From contig CAKPAB010000024.1 in NCBI GenBank assembly GCA_934132805.1, forward strand, positions 1 through 19,801: 19,801 nucleotides of DNA, read 5' to 3'. Position numbers and translations under genes: made by a program. Shown in pieces: positions 1 through 8,600 of the stretch. The notes below the pieces were generated by a model. It had not been told where the DNA came from. It saw only the letters and a list, made by a program, of their open reading frames with translations, and searched no databases. The stretch's first letter is position 1. Every line of letters starts with the position of its first letter. This DNA comes from an uncultured Clostridia bacterium. GTDB lineage: Bacteria; Bacillota; Clostridia; TANB77; CAG-508.

Positions 1-16
1 AAAAAAAGCATAAATA

Positions 17-57
17 TGAAACGAATTCAATCATACTATTTGAAAGAATTTGTTTCA
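17..57. other. Imperfect inverted repeat at window edge
   Basis: Bases 17-28 can pair with 46-57 (12 positions, one of them G-T) around a 17-base loop. The run of seven A at the very start of the window would be a T tract for minus-strand transcription, so this could be a weak terminator. The rest of 1-98 shows no gene or other signal, and the context is cut off by the window edge. Confidence 0.3.
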
Positions 58-98
58 CATCATTGACATATATACAAATTGATTTAAAAAATTATTAA

Positions 99-137
99 TA
101 CCATATTGATTTTCTTGGTTCAATATGGTATTTTTTT
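99..137. terminator. Rho-independent terminator, possibly two-way
   Basis: A perfect 11-bp stem (TACCATATTGA at 99-109, TCAATATGGTA at 120-130) encloses a 10-base loop and is followed by seven T (131-137) on the plus strand. On the minus strand it lies just past the stop codon of the coiled-coil gene and is followed by a T-rich stretch. It can therefore end that gene, and also any plus-strand transcript entering from the left. Confidence 0.75.
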
Positions 138-143
138 GGGGAA

Positions 144-701
144 TTAATACGATTGAACTGCTGATTTTAAAACATAGAATTTATTGTCATGATTGTCTAA
201 TCTGTTTTCGCATTTTTTTATTCTATTGTCTACTGATTTAAATTTGTCTGTGTGGCCTGTTACTACGTCTAATAGTATTCCTAGTTTTTCTCCATGGTCT
301 GCTTCCATTCTTGCTACAGATAAACTTAATTTGTCTAGTTCTTTCCAGATTTTGTCCACTTCATTATTTATCTTGTTTACTTCATTGCCTATCTTGCCTA
401 CTTCATTATTTATTTGTTCTTGCCCTTTGAATAATTCATCTTGTCCTTTTTTTAATTCTACCAATATTTTGTCTCTTTGGGCAAATCCTTTTTTTAGTTC
501 TATTGCTAAATCTGTTTTTAATTCTGGCACTAGTTCATTTTTTAATTCTTTTGCTAAATCTGTTTTTAATTCTGGTAATAGTTCATTTTTTAATTCTTTT
601 GCTAAATCTGTTTTTAATTCTGGCAATAGTTCATTTTTTAATTCTTTTGCTAAATCAGTTTTAAAATCTAGTAGCATTTCTTTCATTTCATTTTTTTCCA
701 T
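144..701 (-). CDS. Repeat-bearing coiled-coil protein of unknown function
   Basis: I do not recognise a family. The start at 701 is chosen because AAAGGAGG lies 7 bases upstream; the 14 extra in-frame residues before it have no such site. The 185-residue product is rich in K, E and L. Residues 17-64 are three copies of a 16-residue unit beginning LAKELKNEL and ending PELKTD, with partial units on both sides. Residues 97-125 form four heptads of the type INNEVxK, a strong coiled-coil signature. The C-terminal 60 residues (MEADHGEK, then KCENRLDNHDNKF) are less repetitive and may be a separate conserved domain. There is no signal peptide or membrane segment, so it is probably cytoplasmic and oligomeric. 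The gene is driven by a perfect sigma-A promoter (761-789) and is divergent from the metallopeptidase gene. It may belong to phage or mobile-element-like accessory genes, but nothing nearby proves that. Confidence 0.75.
   Translation of the reverse strand: MEKNEMKEMLLDFKTDLAKELKNELLPELKTDLAKELKNELLPELKTDLAKELKNELVPELKTDLAIELKKGFAQRDKILVELKKGQDELFKGQEQINNEVGKIGNEVNKINNEVDKIWKELDKLSLSVARMEADHGEKLGILLDVVTGHTDKFKSVDNRIKKCENRLDNHDNKFYVLKSAVQSY
511..654. repeat. Three 48-bp tandem repeats within the coiled-coil gene
   Basis: The units start at 511, 559 and 607 and differ from one another by only one or two bases (in the GGCACTAG / GGTAATAG / GGCAATAG portion). A diverged partial copy precedes 511 and another follows 654. 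The period is exactly 16 codons, so copy-number change would keep the reading frame. The near identity implies recent duplication. Confidence 0.95.
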
Positions 702-760
702 ATTCTTTCCTCCTTTCCACAATATTGAGTCCACTATGTACATAATTAGCTCGTGGTACC

Positions 761-789
761 ATTATACAACATTACCTGATATGTGTCAA
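761..789 (-). promoter_or_regulatory. Consensus sigma-A promoter for the coiled-coil gene
   Basis: Read on the minus strand, TTGACA (784-789), a 17-bp spacer and TATAAT (761-766) match the sigma-A consensus at all 12 positions. Transcription should start near 754, giving a leader of about 50 nt before the ATG at 701. Confidence 0.9.
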
Positions 790-797
790 TGAAAAAA

Positions 798-815
798 TTT
801 CGACATTTTTCGACA
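798..815. promoter_or_regulatory. Two tandem Spo0A-box-like sites
   Basis: TTTCGACA occurs at 798-805 and again at 808-815, exactly 10 bp (one helical turn) apart. The reverse complement, TGTCGAAA, matches the published Spo0A box (TGNCGAA). The pair sits 9 bp upstream of the -35 of the minus-strand promoter. It also lies upstream of the plus-strand metallopeptidase gene, where a TGTAAT at 835-840 follows the second box with a 19-bp gap. The site identity is inferred from motif match only. Confidence 0.5.
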
Positions 816-866
816 AAAGCGTGTGGAACTTTTTTGTAATCTAAATTTAATATATTTTTAATATTT

Positions 867-900
867 TTGTAACATATAAACCTGCTTTTTATTATATAAT
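867..900 (+). promoter_or_regulatory. Possible sigma-A promoter for the metallopeptidase gene
   Basis: TTGTAA (867-872) is followed after 17 bp by TATTAT (890-895). A better -10, TATAAT, is at 895-900 but with a 22-bp gap. The start codon is at 930. In DNA this AT-rich the call is tentative; a promoter nearer the Spo0A-like boxes is also possible. Confidence 0.4.
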
Positions 901-929
901 AGATTTATTAAAGACTTAAGGAGAAACTT

Positions 930-1919
930 ATGAGTGTAGAATCAGATTTAAAAAAAGATGGAATTGTAGTAATAAAAAAACTAGACACATTAAAAGTCAA
1001 CTCAATTGCTCGAAATGTATCTATGAGACTATGTGAAACATTTCCTAATTTTAATCTTAACCAAAATACATTATTTATAAAATTATCTAGACTAGATATG
1101 TATATTGCTAAAATGCCAGAAGGAATGGCTGAAGCGAACTATTTTTACAAAAACACATCAATATACTTTAATGAACATATTTCTGATGAAGATTTAGAAG
1201 AATTTGCAATTCATGAATGCATTCACTCTATTCAAGAAATTAAAGATAAACGAAATTATTTGTTAAGAATGGGACTATGTGATTATACAGAATTCAAAAT
1301 ATATGGCTTAGGTTTAAATGAGGCTGCTGTGCAATTTATGTCCTCTGAAGTTCTAGGTATTCCAAAAGAATATGTAAAATATTTTAATATTTCTTTTGAA
1401 ACAAATAGTCCTTCTTATTATCCATTGGAATGTTGTCTTGTTAGCCAATTAGCTTATCTTGTTGGTAAAGATGTTTTATTTGAAAGTACGATTAATAGTA
1501 ATGATACTTTTAAAAAAATTTTTATTGATGCTACAAATACTAAAGTTTTTATGACTATTCAGGATAATATTGATAAAATTTTGATGGCTGAAGAAGAGAT
1601 TATAAATATTAATAATAAGATTATTTTATTTGATAATAAAACTCGAAAAGTTAGTAAGATGACTAAAAAAATAGAGTGTTTAAAAAAGACTATTACTAGT
1701 ACTTTTATAAAGACTCAAAATCTTATTATTACTAGTTACTTTGATAAATTATTTGAGTCTATTACTAACTTAAATGATGTTGATTCATATAGAAAAAAAT
1801 TGTATAATTTTAAAGATTTTATTGGTTGTACTGATAATTATACTTTTTTTAATGATTATTATGTCCGTAAAATGGTTGATTTGGAAAATTTAGAAAATCT
1901 TAAAAATCTTAGTAATTAA
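930..1919 (+). CDS. Putative HExxH zinc metallopeptidase, family unknown
   Basis: The start is supported by AAGGAG 7 bases upstream. The product has 329 residues with no signal peptide or membrane segment. HECIH at 95-99 fits the HExxH zinc-binding and catalytic motif. A downstream LNEAAVQ (E131) sits where gluzincin-type peptidases carry their third zinc ligand, about 32 residues after the second His. The zinc-peptidase-like part therefore covers roughly residues 45-180. Residues 210-320 are mostly helical, K/N/I-rich and of unknown function. I cannot assign it to a named peptidase family, and the motif alone does not prove activity. The gene is divergent from the coiled-coil gene, shares with it the Spo0A-like sites, and converges on the broken oxidoreductase with an 11-bp overlap. 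A sporulation or stationary-phase role is an inference from those sites only. Confidence 0.75.
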   Translation: MSVESDLKKDGIVVIKKLDTLKVNSIARNVSMRLCETFPNFNLNQNTLFIKLSRLDMYIAKMPEGMAEANYFYKNTSIYFNEHISDEDLEEFAIHECIHSIQEIKDKRNYLLRMGLCDYTEFKIYGLGLNEAAVQFMSSEVLGIPKEYVKYFNISFETNSPSYYPLECCLVSQLAYLVGKDVLFESTINSNDTFKKIFIDATNTKVFMTIQDNIDKILMAEEEIININNKIILFDNKTRKVSKMTKKIECLKKTITSTFIKTQNLIITSYFDKLFESITNLNDVDSYRKKLYNFKDFIGCTDNYTFFNDYYVRKMVDLENLENLKNLSN

Positions 1920-1933
1920 AGATTTTTAAGATT
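1896..1933. terminator. Two-way terminator hairpin inside two convergent gene ends
   Basis: A perfect 15-bp stem (1896-1910 with 1919-1933) has an 8-base loop. The left arm codes for the last residues of the metallopeptidase and the right arm for the last residues of the oxidoreductase. T-rich sequence follows on both strands, better on the minus strand. It probably ends both transcripts. Confidence 0.7.
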
Positions 1934-3199
1934 ATTTCTTTTGCTGCATCTCTTCCTGAACGCGCTGCATACGCAACAGTCCCTTTGCATCCTGCTAAAT
2001 CTCCCCCTGCAAATATTTTAGGTTTTGATGTTTGATATTTTTCGTTTATTAATATGTTTCCCCATTTATCTAAAGTTAGCCCTAGTTCTAGAACTTCGTC
2101 TGAAACTCTACTTCCAAGTGCCATTACTACATAGTCTGTTTCTATTTCATAATTACTTTTTTCTATATTTATAGGTACTGGCCTTTTTTCTCCATTTTTT
2201 TGAACTAATTCTGTTTTTATTAGTTCTAATTTTTCAACTTTGTTTTGTCCTTTTATTTCTACAATGTTGTTTTGGAATAAGAATTGAATTCCTTCTGATT
2301 TTGCATCTGCAATCTCTTTTTTTTCTGCTGGCATTTGTTCTTCTGCTCTTCTGTATATTACATTTACTTGTTTTGCTCCGTAATCTTTTTATTGTTCTTG
2401 CACAGTCCATAGCAACATTTCCACCCCCTATTACACAAACTGTTTTTCCTGTGTAATTTGGATGTTCATTATATTCTAATAGTTCGTTTCCTCCATATAC
2501 TCCTTCTAGATTTTCGCCTTTTACTCCCATTTGGGTTGATTTGTTTGCTCCTATACTTATAAATATTGCATCATATTCCTTTTCTAGTTCTGATAGTTTT
2601 AGATTTTTGCCCAATTGTTTGTTATATTCAACTTTTATTCCTAAATCTAGTATTGTTTTTACTGTGTCTTGCACTCTTTTTTTAGATAGTCTGAATTCTG
2701 GTATTCCATGTACTAATAAGCCTCCTAGATAATTGTATTTTTCGTATATTGTTACTTTGACGTCTTTTTTTGCTAAGAATGCTGCACATGTTAGTCCTGC
2801 TGGTCCTCCTCCTATTATCGCTACTTTTTTTGTTGTATTGCTTTTTATTGTTTGCTTTTCGCTCTGATTCGTGTTTTCTTGCATTGCTTCTTTTAGACTG
2901 TATCCTTCTTTTTGTGCTCTTTCAAATATGTAGTTTTCTATTTCTCCTATGCTTACTGGCTCTCCTTTTATTCCTCGTATACAACTTCCTTGGCATTGCT
3001 TCATGTGTGGGCATATTTTTCCACATATACCTGGTAATACTGTTGTTTGAGATATTATTTGATATGCTTTTTTGTAGTTTTCTTCTTTTACTGCTTTTAT
3101 CATTTCTGGTATGTTGTTTTCTAGTGGACATCCTTTTTGTGAACATGGTTTTGTTTTGCAGTTTAGGCAGTAGTTTGATTTTTCTTGTATGTTTTCCAT
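1909..3199 (-). pseudogene. GltD-like NAD(P)H-dependent Fe-S flavoprotein oxidoreductase, frameshifted
   Basis: This matches the small (beta) subunit family of glutamate synthase and related oxidoreductases, which move electrons between NAD(P)H, FAD and iron-sulfur clusters. The N-terminal part carries eight Cys (11, 14, 19, 24, 59, 63, 69, 73) for two [4Fe-4S] clusters. An FAD fold follows at VAIIGGGPAGLTCAA (126-140), then an NAD(P) fold at VCVIGGGNVAMDCA (254-267). The frame is lost just after KRL: one extra base near 2378-2381 moves the rest into another frame. Removing it restores continuous protein through EEQMPAEKKEIADA to the FAD-closing motif IFAGGDLAGCKGTVAYAARSGRDAA, about 429 residues in total. 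The start at 3199 is preferred because AAAGGA is about 9 bases upstream; the ATG at 3208 is too close to it. No large GltA-type subunit gene is adjacent, so the substrate is unknown. It may be a true mutation or a sequencing error. Confidence 0.85.
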
Positions 3200-3249
3200 T
3201 TTTTTCATTTCCTTTCACATTTGCTTCTTTTGTTTTTATGTCTGTTATT

Positions 3250-3278
3250 ATTTTATTATAAAATTTTAAGGTAGTCAA
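3250..3278 (-). promoter_or_regulatory. Sigma-A promoter for the GltD-like gene
   Basis: On the minus strand TTGACT (3273-3278), a 17-bp spacer and TAAAAT (3250-3255) form a good sigma-A promoter about 50 bases before the start codon. Its -35 lies inside the left arm of the upstream cluster's terminator-like hairpin. Confidence 0.65.
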
Positions 3279-3294
3279 TTAAACTGACTACCTT
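3268..3294 (-). terminator. Probable terminator of the repair/peptidoglycan cluster
   Basis: A 10-bp perfect stem (AAGGTAGTCA at 3268-3277, TGACTACCTT at 3285-3294) with a 7-base loop lies 9 bases past the stop codon of the uracil-DNA glycosylase gene. On the minus strand it is followed by AAAATTTT rather than a clean T run, so termination may be partial. Confidence 0.5.
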
Positions 3295-3303
3295 TTATAA
3301 ATT

Positions 3304-3849
3304 TCAGTCCTTTTCAATAACCAATTTTAAATCATTTATAAAATCGACTTTTTTAGTCTCATCTCTTAAAAGAGCTGCTGGATGCCAAGTAGGCATATAC
3401 ATTATGCCCTTTTTTTCTACCCACTTTCCTCTAGATGCTGTAATTCCATATTCTTTGCCCAAAATATTTTTGAGTGCAACACTTCCAAGTAAAACAATTA
3501 TTTTGGGCTTCACCAACATAACCTGATTTCTCAAATAATTCAAGCAAGCACTTGCTTCATCATCTTCTGGGTTTCTATTTGCAGGTGGTCTACATTTAAC
3601 AATATTTGCAATATAAACATCCTCTCTTTTTATGCCAACTATTCCAAATGCCATATTCATTAGTTTGCCAGCTCTACCAACAAACGGCTCTCCCAGCCTA
3701 TCCTCGTCTGCTCCTGGACCTTCGCCTATAAACATTATATCTGCATTTTTGTTTCCTACTCCAAATACTATATTTTGTCTTGTTTTGCATAATTTACATT
3801 TATTGCAATTAATTATTGATTTTTCTAGCTCTTCCCATGTCTCAAACAT
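3304..3849 (-). CDS. Family-4 uracil-DNA glycosylase (Fe-S type)
   Basis: It removes uracil (from cytosine deamination or dUTP incorporation) from DNA to start base excision repair. The 181-residue length fits family 4, also annotated as phage SPO1 DNA polymerase-related. The catalytic-pocket motif GEGPGADED spans 42-50, followed by GEPFVGRAGKL at 53-63. KCRPPANRNPE is at 85-95 and the C-terminal HPAALLRD motif at 156-163. Four Cys suited to a [4Fe-4S] cluster are visible: C15 and C18 at the N terminus, C86 and C102 later. C21 is an extra. AGAGGTG 5 bases upstream supports the ATG at 3849. It is the last gene of the minus-strand cluster, 57 bp after the LD-carboxypeptidase gene, and a repair gene like the first two members. 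I saw no promoter in that gap, so it is probably co-transcribed. Confidence 0.93.
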   Translation of the reverse strand: MFETWEELEKSIINCNKCKLCKTRQNIVFGVGNKNADIMFIGEGPGADEDRLGEPFVGRAGKLMNMAFGIVGIKREDVYIANIVKCRPPANRNPEDDEASACLNYLRNQVMLVKPKIIVLLGSVALKNILGKEYGITASRGKWVEKKGIMYMPTWHPAALLRDETKKVDFINDLKLVIEKD

Positions 3850-3906
3850 TACTACACCTCTTACTCTATGTCTTATTACTATTATTAAATTGTGAATTTT
3901 TCTTAT

Positions 3907-4839
3907 TTACATTACGCAATTTTCTATCAATTTTATTTTTATGTTTTCTTCTGTGTTTATTTCTGCTTTTGTGCCTATTGGAATTACTATTTTTCTTTCT
4001 ATGTGTCCAAAATTATTTGATTTTATAATTGGAAATTTGTATTCATCTTCTAAAACATCTAGTACAATCTTTTCTAGTGGTACTCTACTTTCGTGTTCGT
4101 AATTTCCTATCCATAAGCCTTTTATTTTGTCAAATACTCCATTTTGTTTCATAAAATATAAATTATTACTTACTCCTGCTGGCTCTGTTTCAAAACCTAG
4201 CTCTTCTAGAAATAAAATTTTGTCTGTAAAGTCTAATGAATATTTTCCAGCTACCATTCCCTTTGTTAAACTAAGGTTTCCTCCTATCAATTCTCCAATT
4301 GCCTGTCCTTTTTGAATGGTTATATACTCTTCATTTTCTGGTTTAATTTCTAATCTTCCCTCTACAAACCTACTTAGTGCTTGTTTGTAACTAAAGTCTG
4401 TTTCATCTGTTGCTATTGTTTTAAAATTTGTTCCGCTAAATGTTACTAGTCCTGTTTTTTCTGTTATCATGTTTGTAATTGAAGTTATATCACTATAACC
4501 ACATATTATTTTAGGATTTTTCTTTATTAATTCATAGTCTAAATATTCAAATGTGCTATTACTGTTGTTTCCACCTTTTGCACACCATATCATTTTTACA
4601 TCTTTATCTGCAAACATTGTATTTATATCTTCTGATTTTTCCATTGCAGTAGCGCTATATCCATTTGTGTTTGAGAATATGTTTTTTGAGTATTTTACTT
4701 TAAATCCGCTTCTTTCTACTATTTCTTTTGCTCTATTTAGTTCATCAATATTGTCTCCAATTATTGGACTTGATGGTGCTACAACACCTATTGTATCACC
4801 TATTTTTAATTTTGGTGGTAAAATTTTTATTAAATTCAT
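3907..4839 (-). CDS. LD-carboxypeptidase / MccF-like serine peptidase (family S66)
   Basis: Family S66 cytoplasmic serine peptidases either remove the terminal D-Ala from recycled murein tetrapeptides (LdcA) or cleave microcin-type peptide-nucleotide conjugates (MccF). The sequence cannot decide between these. The 310 residues are standard length. The N terminus LPPKLKIGDTIGVVAPSSP is the family hallmark. The nucleophile Ser116 sits in GYSDIT after an IWCAKGG segment (84-90), the Glu is in LFLEELG (E212) and the His in NNFGH (H279), so the Ser-Glu-His triad is complete. There is no signal peptide. AGGAG 8 bases upstream supports the start. The gene begins only 11 bp after pgeF, another peptidoglycan-linked gene, which favours an LdcA-like cell-wall recycling role in this context. 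Confidence 0.9.
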   Translation of the reverse strand: MNLIKILPPKLKIGDTIGVVAPSSPIIGDNIDELNRAKEIVERSGFKVKYSKNIFSNTNGYSATAMEKSEDINTMFADKDVKMIWCAKGGNNSNSTFEYLDYELIKKNPKIICGYSDITSITNMITEKTGLVTFSGTNFKTIATDETDFSYKQALSRFVEGRLEIKPENEEYITIQKGQAIGELIGGNLSLTKGMVAGKYSLDFTDKILFLEELGFETEPAGVSNNLYFMKQNGVFDKIKGLWIGNYEHESRVPLEKIVLDVLEDEYKFPIIKSNNFGHIERKIVIPIGTKAEINTEENIKIKLIENCVM

Positions 4840-4850
4840 TTTATTTTCTC

Positions 4851-5699
4851 CTATTTAAGTGATATTAATGCTGTATTTAATCCATATCCTTCTCTTTCTA
4901 CTCTAAAAGAATGAATTAACTCTTTGTTGCATACACTACAAAGTCCGCTGTCAATAATATTCTCTTTTTTTAAGCCTATTTGTTCCAATATGATTTTATT
5001 AATTAAAACAGTATCAATGTTCCACTTTTCTTTATCTTGTTGTTTTTCCATAATATCTGCATTTTGACTTATTTCTAAGTCTTTGAACTCTTCTGTAAAT
5101 AAATCTTTTACATCTTGTTCCACTTCAAAATGACATTTTCTGATACTTGGGCAAATACAGCAAATGATGTCATCTGGTTTGCTACCATATTCATTTATCA
5201 TTTTTTGAACTGTTTTTACTGAAATTCTCTGCAATGTGCCTTTCCATCCAGAGTGTGTGTTTGCAATTGTTTTTGTTACTGGGTCAAAGAATAGTAATAA
5301 TATACAATCTGCATTTGTTGTTGATAATACTAAATTTTCTTTTTGTGTTATGATTCCATCTGTATTTCTATATTCTTCTATATTTATGTCTGGAAAATCT
5401 TGATTGACTTTTTTGCTTGCAATTACTACATTGTCTGTATGTGCTTGATTTGTTTTTACTACCTTTTTGTAGTCTACATTTATCGCGTTGCATAAGTTTT
5501 GATAATCTTGCATTGCTTTTTCAAACTCTTCTTTTGGTAATTGTTGTTTGTTTGCTCTAGCTGTTCTAAAATTCACGTCTGTTCCTACAGAATATGCGTG
5601 TGTTATTGTATCACTATATTCTAATAATTTTCTAAATTGTAAATATTGTACACCATTTTTATTTATGTGTATTACATTTTCATTACTTAAATCTTTCAC
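4851..5699 (-). CDS. pgeF: Peptidoglycan editing factor PgeF (YfiH/YlmD, laccase-domain family)
   Basis: Members of this family (DUF152, formerly called polyphenol oxidase or multicopper oxidase-like) limit wrong amino-acid incorporation into peptidoglycan precursors in E. coli, and purine nucleoside cleavage has been reported for homologs. The zinc-site residues are present: H87 in NQAHTDNVV, C132 in TTNADCILL and H149 in NTHSGWKGT. The CCICPSIRKCHFEVE stretch follows near 185-199. The 282-residue length is normal. The ATG at 5699 overlaps the addB stop by 4 bp (ATGA), so the two are translationally coupled. It is followed 11 bp later by the LD-carboxypeptidase gene. A run of Cys in the C-terminal 30 residues (GLCSVC) is typical of Firmicute members. 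Confidence 0.92.
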   Translation of the reverse strand: MKDLSNENVIHINKNGVQYLQFRKLLEYSDTITHAYSVGTDVNFRTARANKQQLPKEEFEKAMQDYQNLCNAINVDYKKVVKTNQAHTDNVVIASKKVNQDFPDINIEEYRNTDGIITQKENLVLSTTNADCILLLFFDPVTKTIANTHSGWKGTLQRISVKTVQKMINEYGSKPDDIICCICPSIRKCHFEVEQDVKDLFTEEFKDLEISQNADIMEKQQDKEKWNIDTVLINKIILEQIGLKKENIIDSGLCSVCNKELIHSFRVEREGYGLNTALISLK

Positions 5700-8600
5700 A
5701 AATTTTCCTCCTTTTTCATTTTTCTAATAATATCATCCTTAGACATCTTTTTAATGTAATTATAATTATTCCCACAAATTCTAGTATCAAAACCACAAAT
5801 TGCCTTATAAGCACAATAATCACATGGCGTCTGTCCCTTTTTATTATATGGTTTTATATTAATATTTCCCGTCAATACCTCTTTAGCAATCTGCTTTATA
5901 GTTCTGTAAATATAATTTTGCAAAATTTCAAACTCTTCTTTATTAACTCCATTTGTTTTTCCTTCTGAAATATCTCCTGACTTTGTCAATGTTGCTGGTA
6001 CTAATTTTGATGTTCCAGAATCTAAGTTTTTATCATGCATTCTAATAACTTTTACATCAGCTAAAATCAAGCCCTTCATTTTGAAGTTTTTTCTAAGTTC
6101 TTCTTCTATTTGCTCTTCAGTAATTTTTTTATCTGCTTTTATCATTTGCTCTAATAAACTAAAATATAGCACACCTGCTGGTAACAAGTCTTCTTCTTTG
6201 CATACTGCATCCATATATGTTAATAACTGAATTTGCAATCCTGCATATACTTCATTTAAATCGATATTTTTTGCAGATGATTTGTAATCTATGATTCGTA
6301 AATATTTTCCGTCTTCTGAATTTGATGTGTCTATTCTATCAATTTTTCCTGTAATTTCAACTTTCTTGCCATTATCTAGTTGTATTAAAATTGGTTTATA
6401 TTTTCCTTTTTTTCCAAATTCAATTTCTGTTCCTTCAATATTAAATTCACTATATACAAGCCCTTCTATTATGTATTTTAGTGCTTTTGCAACTATTCTT
6501 TTTAATCTTTTTACTAGAACTTTATATTTTGGTGTTGCAACAAATGTATATTTTTTACCCATATCTAATTTTTCTTCTACAACATCATCTACTAGACTTT
6601 GTACTCTTTCATTATCTGTTACTAATTCTGGCAAGCTAATATTTTCATTTTTTACTTTTTTGAAAAATTCGTCTATAGTTTCATGCATAAATGACCCAGT
6701 GTCAAAATTTTGAACTTTTAATTCTTCTTTTTCTTTTAGTCTTAGGCCATATTGTAAATAATATGAAAATGGACATTGTGCGAATTTTTCTAGTTTAGAT
6801 ACACTTGCATTTAGTGTGTTTCCATATAATTTTTCTATTGTTTCTTTGTTTATATTTTCTGGGATGTTTGTATAATCAATTCCTTGTAAATCTTGTTTTA
6901 TTTTTGAATACCATTCATTTTGATTTCTGTAGTATTCATAAATTGTGTACCAAATATCGTCTATTTTATTTCCATTTTGTAGTTCTGATATGTTTTCTAA
7001 AAGTTCTTGATATGTCATGTTTTGGTTTGTAATTTCATAATTCTTGTTTATTACATCACTTTCTTCTTTTAGTTCTGGAAATAATTTTTTAATTTTATTT
7101 ATCATCATTGATGGTCTTAGTGATTTCCCTTCTGTTTCTGATGATGCATATGATAAATATAATTGTTTTTCTGCTGTTGTGAATGCTTTGTAAATATTAA
7201 AGTTTTCTTCGTATAAATTTTCTATTGTTCCATTTGCTAGTTCAATTCCATCTTGTTTTAAAATTTCTCTGTCTTTATCTCCGAAAAAACCTTCTGCTTT
7301 ATTAATACTTGGAAAACTTCCATCATTTAGTCCTATTATGAAAATAGTGTCTACTTTATGACTTCTTGACCTTTCTACATCTCCTACAATTACTTGGTCT
7401 TGTGTTCCAGGTATTTTGCCTAATTCACTATTTTTTAGTCCTGTTTTAAGTATTTGCATATATTTTGCAACACTTAATTTTTCATCTCCAAATATTAAAA
7501 CCATTTCGTCAAATATGTCTAAAATTATTTTATAGCTTGCTATATATTCATTTGCTAAATCAATTTGTCCAAGCTCTTGCAACTCATTTATTTTTGTGTT
7601 TATTTTTTCTTCTATTTGCTGTTCTTGCATAAATTCATATACGGCTTTTGTTGTTTCTTTAACAGTTCCAAAATTGCTTTTTAATTTTAATAATGGCTCT
7701 ATTATTTGTTTTCTTAATCTATTTAGATATTCAATTTCTTCCTTGTTATCGTCATTTATGCCATATGTGAAGTCATTTTTCCACTTATTGTGCTTTATTC
7801 CCCATTTTGTGCAGTAATTTTCTAATTTAAAAATATCATCATTTTCTATGTCAGAAAATCCTATTTTTAAGTAATTAAAGACCGCTTCTTTTGAAAAGTT
7901 GTTACTGAAAATTTCAAATATTGAAAGCAAATATTGAACTATTATGTTTTGGTTTAAATCTCTTTTTTCGTCTATAAAAACTGGTATATTATATTGTTCA
8001 AAAATGCTTCTTATTAAACTTGAGTATGTATCAATATTTCTTGTTATAACTGAAATATCTTTATATCTTAGTTTTTTATCTCTTACTAGTTTTGTAATTT
8101 GTTTTGCTATATTTTCAATTTCTGAATATTGATTTTTCGCTAAAAATAATTTGATATTTTCTATTTTTCTATCATATTTTTTTGCTCTATTGTTAAAAAT
8201 ATTTTTTTCTAAATATTTTAACTCTTCAGTTTTAAAACGTGGTGAATTGGTTAGATGTATGGGCTCTTCTAATTTTAATTTTTCTTCTTTTACCCTATTC
8301 ATTATTTTAGAAACTGTAACTTTATTTGGATAGAATATATCTGTATCTGGTTTTAGGCTTGGCTCTAAGCTATCAGTACAAACTGTTATTGTAACTTGTT
8401 TTGCAAGTTTAATGAATTTTTTTAGAACTTCATATTCTTGATATGTAAAACCTGAAAATTCGTCTATATAAATAAGGCTATCTTTAACAATGTCAGTATC
8501 TTCTATAATATTACTTAATATTGTTAATAAGTCTGTGTCTTCAATATATTCACCTTGCAACTTTTGTTCAAAATTGCTGTAAATTAAAAACATATCATTT

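Noticed and set aside
63..91. TTGACA near the left edge as a promoter
   Set aside because: No acceptable -10 lies 16-18 bp downstream, and a terminator follows at once.
511..654. CRISPR-like array
   Set aside because: The units are contiguous with no spacers, are multiples of three and lie in frame within a gene.
193..792. 199-residue plus-strand open frame opposite the coiled-coil gene
   Set aside because: It is an antisense shadow made long by the repeats; it has no ribosome binding site and runs through the divergent promoter.
2922..3278. Lysine-rich 118-residue minus-strand open frame overlapping the GltD-like gene
   Set aside because: It is a frame shadow: the overlapping frame carries the conserved Fe-S cysteine motifs, and this one crosses the promoter and terminator.
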